From Dolichospermum sp. FACHB-1091 (GTDB lineage Bacteria; Cyanobacteriota; Cyanobacteriia; Cyanobacteriales; Nostocaceae), in contig NZ_JACJSB010000013.1 of the NCBI RefSeq assembly GCF_014697585.1, positions 60,206-124,205 of the forward strand: a stretch of 64,000 nt of DNA. The letters run 5' to 3'. The position numbers and the translations under genes were made by a program. Under the pieces are notes generated by a model, which was given only the letters and a program-made list of their open reading frames with translations, made no database searches and had not been told where the DNA came from. This document shows, one piece after another, positions 62,615 through 64,000 of the stretch. Each line of letters begins with the position of its first letter. Position 1 is the first letter of the stretch.

Positions 62615-63499
62615 CTATCTCGTACCCATAGTGTTCATCAAAAGTGGAAAACCTAATTTTTCCCTTTGTTCAACATACAAATGAGCCACTTTCCTTGCCA
62701 AATGCCGTATCCTAGTAATGTAACGAGTTCGTTCCGTCACCGAAATTACCCCTCTAGCATCCAGTAAATTAAAAGCATGAGAACACTTAATTACATAGTC
62801 TAAACTAGGTAAAACCAATCCTCGTTCTGTTAATTGAGTAGCTTCCTGCTCATATAAACCAAACAGCGTCAGCAACATTTCAGGATTAGACGCTTCAAAA
62901 TTATAAGTACACTGTTCAATCTCACCTTGAAGATGAACATCACCATAACTAATGTTATCAGTCCATTGAATCTTAGTAATAGCCTCCACTTGCTGAAGGT
63001 ACATCACCAAGCGCTCTAAGCCATAAGTAATCTCAATGGACACAGGACGACAATCAATGCCACCACATTGCTGGAAATATGTAAATTGGGTAATTTCCAT
63101 CCCATCTAACCACACTTCCCAACCAGTACCCCAAGCGCCCACTGTCGCATCCTCCCAATTATCCTCCACAAAGCGAACATCGTGATCTTCAGGACAAATC
63201 CCCAAAGCTCGCAAAGAATCAAGATAAATCTCCTGGATATCATCCGGTGACGGCTTAATTAACACTTGATATTGATAATAATGCTGAAAGCGATTCGGAT
63301 TTTCGCCATAACGACCATCTGTAGGCCGACGACAAGGCTCAACATAGGCAACAGCCCAAGGTTCAGGTCCCAAAGCCCTTAAAAACGTATGGGGATTCTT
63401 AGTCCCCGCACCCTTCTCCATATCGTAGGGTTGGGCAATTAAACAGCCACGCTGTCCCCAAAACTCATGCAATATCGCTATTACGGACTGGAAATTCAC
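62615..63499 (-). CDS. glyQ: Glycyl-tRNA synthetase alpha subunit
   Basis: Catalytic alpha chain of the bacterial (alpha-beta)2 glycyl-tRNA synthetase. The 294-residue protein starts [20 protein letters not shown] and shows [20 protein letters not shown], the class II motif 2 [20 protein letters not shown] and [12 protein letters not shown], and the motif 3 [13 protein letters not shown]. The beta subunit gene (glyS) is not adjacent, as usual in cyanobacteria. It is divergent from the rRNA operon. Confidence 0.97.
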   Translation of the reverse strand: MNFQSVIAILHEFWGQRGCLIAQPYDMEKGAGTKNPHTFLRALGPEPWAVAYVEPCRRPTDGRYGENPNRFQHYYQYQVLIKPSPDDIQEIYLDSLRALGICPEDHDVRFVEDNWEDATVGAWGTGWEVWLDGMEITQFTYFQQCGGIDCRPVSIEITYGLERLVMYLQQVEAITKIQWTDNISYGDVHLQGEIEQCTYNFEASNPEMLLTLFGLYEQEATQLTERGLVLPSLDYVIKCSHAFNLLDARGVISVTERTRYITRIRHLARKVAHLYVEQREKLGFPLLMNTMGTR

Positions 63500-63611
63500 T
63501 ATCTACTCTTCCTTTAGTCAACAATTTCTAACCCATTGTGGACTAAACCCAGCACTGTGGGCAGGTTTCAGGGCAATAAAAAATTTTTTTCCAAAAAGAT
63601 GGAAAAAGTAG

Positions 63612-63640
63612 TTGACAAACCCAAATAGATTAGATATATT
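63612..63640 (+). promoter_or_regulatory. rRNA operon promoter
   Basis: TTGACA (63612-63617), a 17-base spacer and TATATT (63635-63640), close to the sigma-70 consensus. Transcription would begin near 63647, leaving a leader of about 160 bases before 16S. Confidence 0.75.
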
Positions 63641-63805
63641 GAATAAGTGCCGGACAGCGAAGCCAAGAGAGGCAACGCCGAACAGCGCACCGAACCTTGA
63701 AAATATTATAGTTTGAAAGCCAGAATACGACAAGTACCCTGCGTCAGAAAAAAATAACCTGACCGTGGTTGTAAAAACGGTCGAAAGAGCTAAAAAGAAC
63801 GAACC

Positions 63806-64000
<195 letters not shown>

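Overview
The window looks like chromosome of a filamentous, heterocyst-type cyanobacterium (Nostocales, probably the Dolichospermum/Aphanizomenon/Anabaena group). The reasons are an AT-rich genome with frequent HIP1 octamers (GCGATCGC), thylakoid and carotenoid genes (ndhD, crtR, gun4, a carotenoid oxygenase), an NtcA-type promoter, many short dispersed repeats, and a 16S rRNA 5' end typical of that group. The genus is an inference from about 195 bases of 16S.

Layout. 1-1.2 kb: 3' end of leuS. 1.3-5.4 kb: accessory island with a C-protein-controlled type II restriction-modification system (M converging on C-R, with recognisable C-boxes), a PrlF/YhaV toxin-antitoxin pair whose toxin carries an amber stop, and a cold-shock-domain membrane protein. 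5.6-7.8 kb: hemL and hisIE. 7.9-14.2 kb: a pair of STAND/AAA-type P-loop NTPases; the second ends in a duplicated C-terminal module of different base composition and is followed by an IS200/IS605-type TnpB element and a WD40 relic. 14.5-22 kb: NlpC/P60 peptidase, DUF305 lipoprotein, ndhD, a membrane protein, an ABC ATPase preceded by a 21-bp phased palindrome array, an NrrA-like response regulator with an NtcA promoter, and a small conserved gene. 22-27 kb: two-gene operon of a giant SF1 helicase and an unknown partner. 27-32 kb: Grx-BolA, a PrcA-like subtilase, a PlsC-like acyltransferase and tadA. 32.6-35.1 kb: rfbC-rfbD-rfbA-like operon for dTDP-rhamnose. 35.3-37.7 kb: a second accessory patch with an AAA ATPase, a UPF0175 antitoxin with a truncated PIN toxin, and an apparently intact mazEF.

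37.8-64 kb is mainly housekeeping: pyk, crtR, miaB, ilvA, aroE, a SucC/SucD-like pair with altered catalytic residues, exoD-like, gun4, icd, tspO, era, a carotenoid oxygenase, a peptide-type ABC permease and binding protein, glyQ, and the promoter and start of an rRNA operon.

At least five families of short terminal-inverted-repeat elements (MITE-like) and an AACCCAACC palindrome family fill the intergenic spaces. One such element supplies the stop codon of the helicase partner gene. The best candidates for something not previously described are the helicase/partner operon, the STAND pair with its foreign duplicated tail, the 21-bp phased array before the ABC ATPase gene, and the SucCD-like pair that lacks the phosphohistidine. 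All function calls come from reading motifs by eye; no database search was run.
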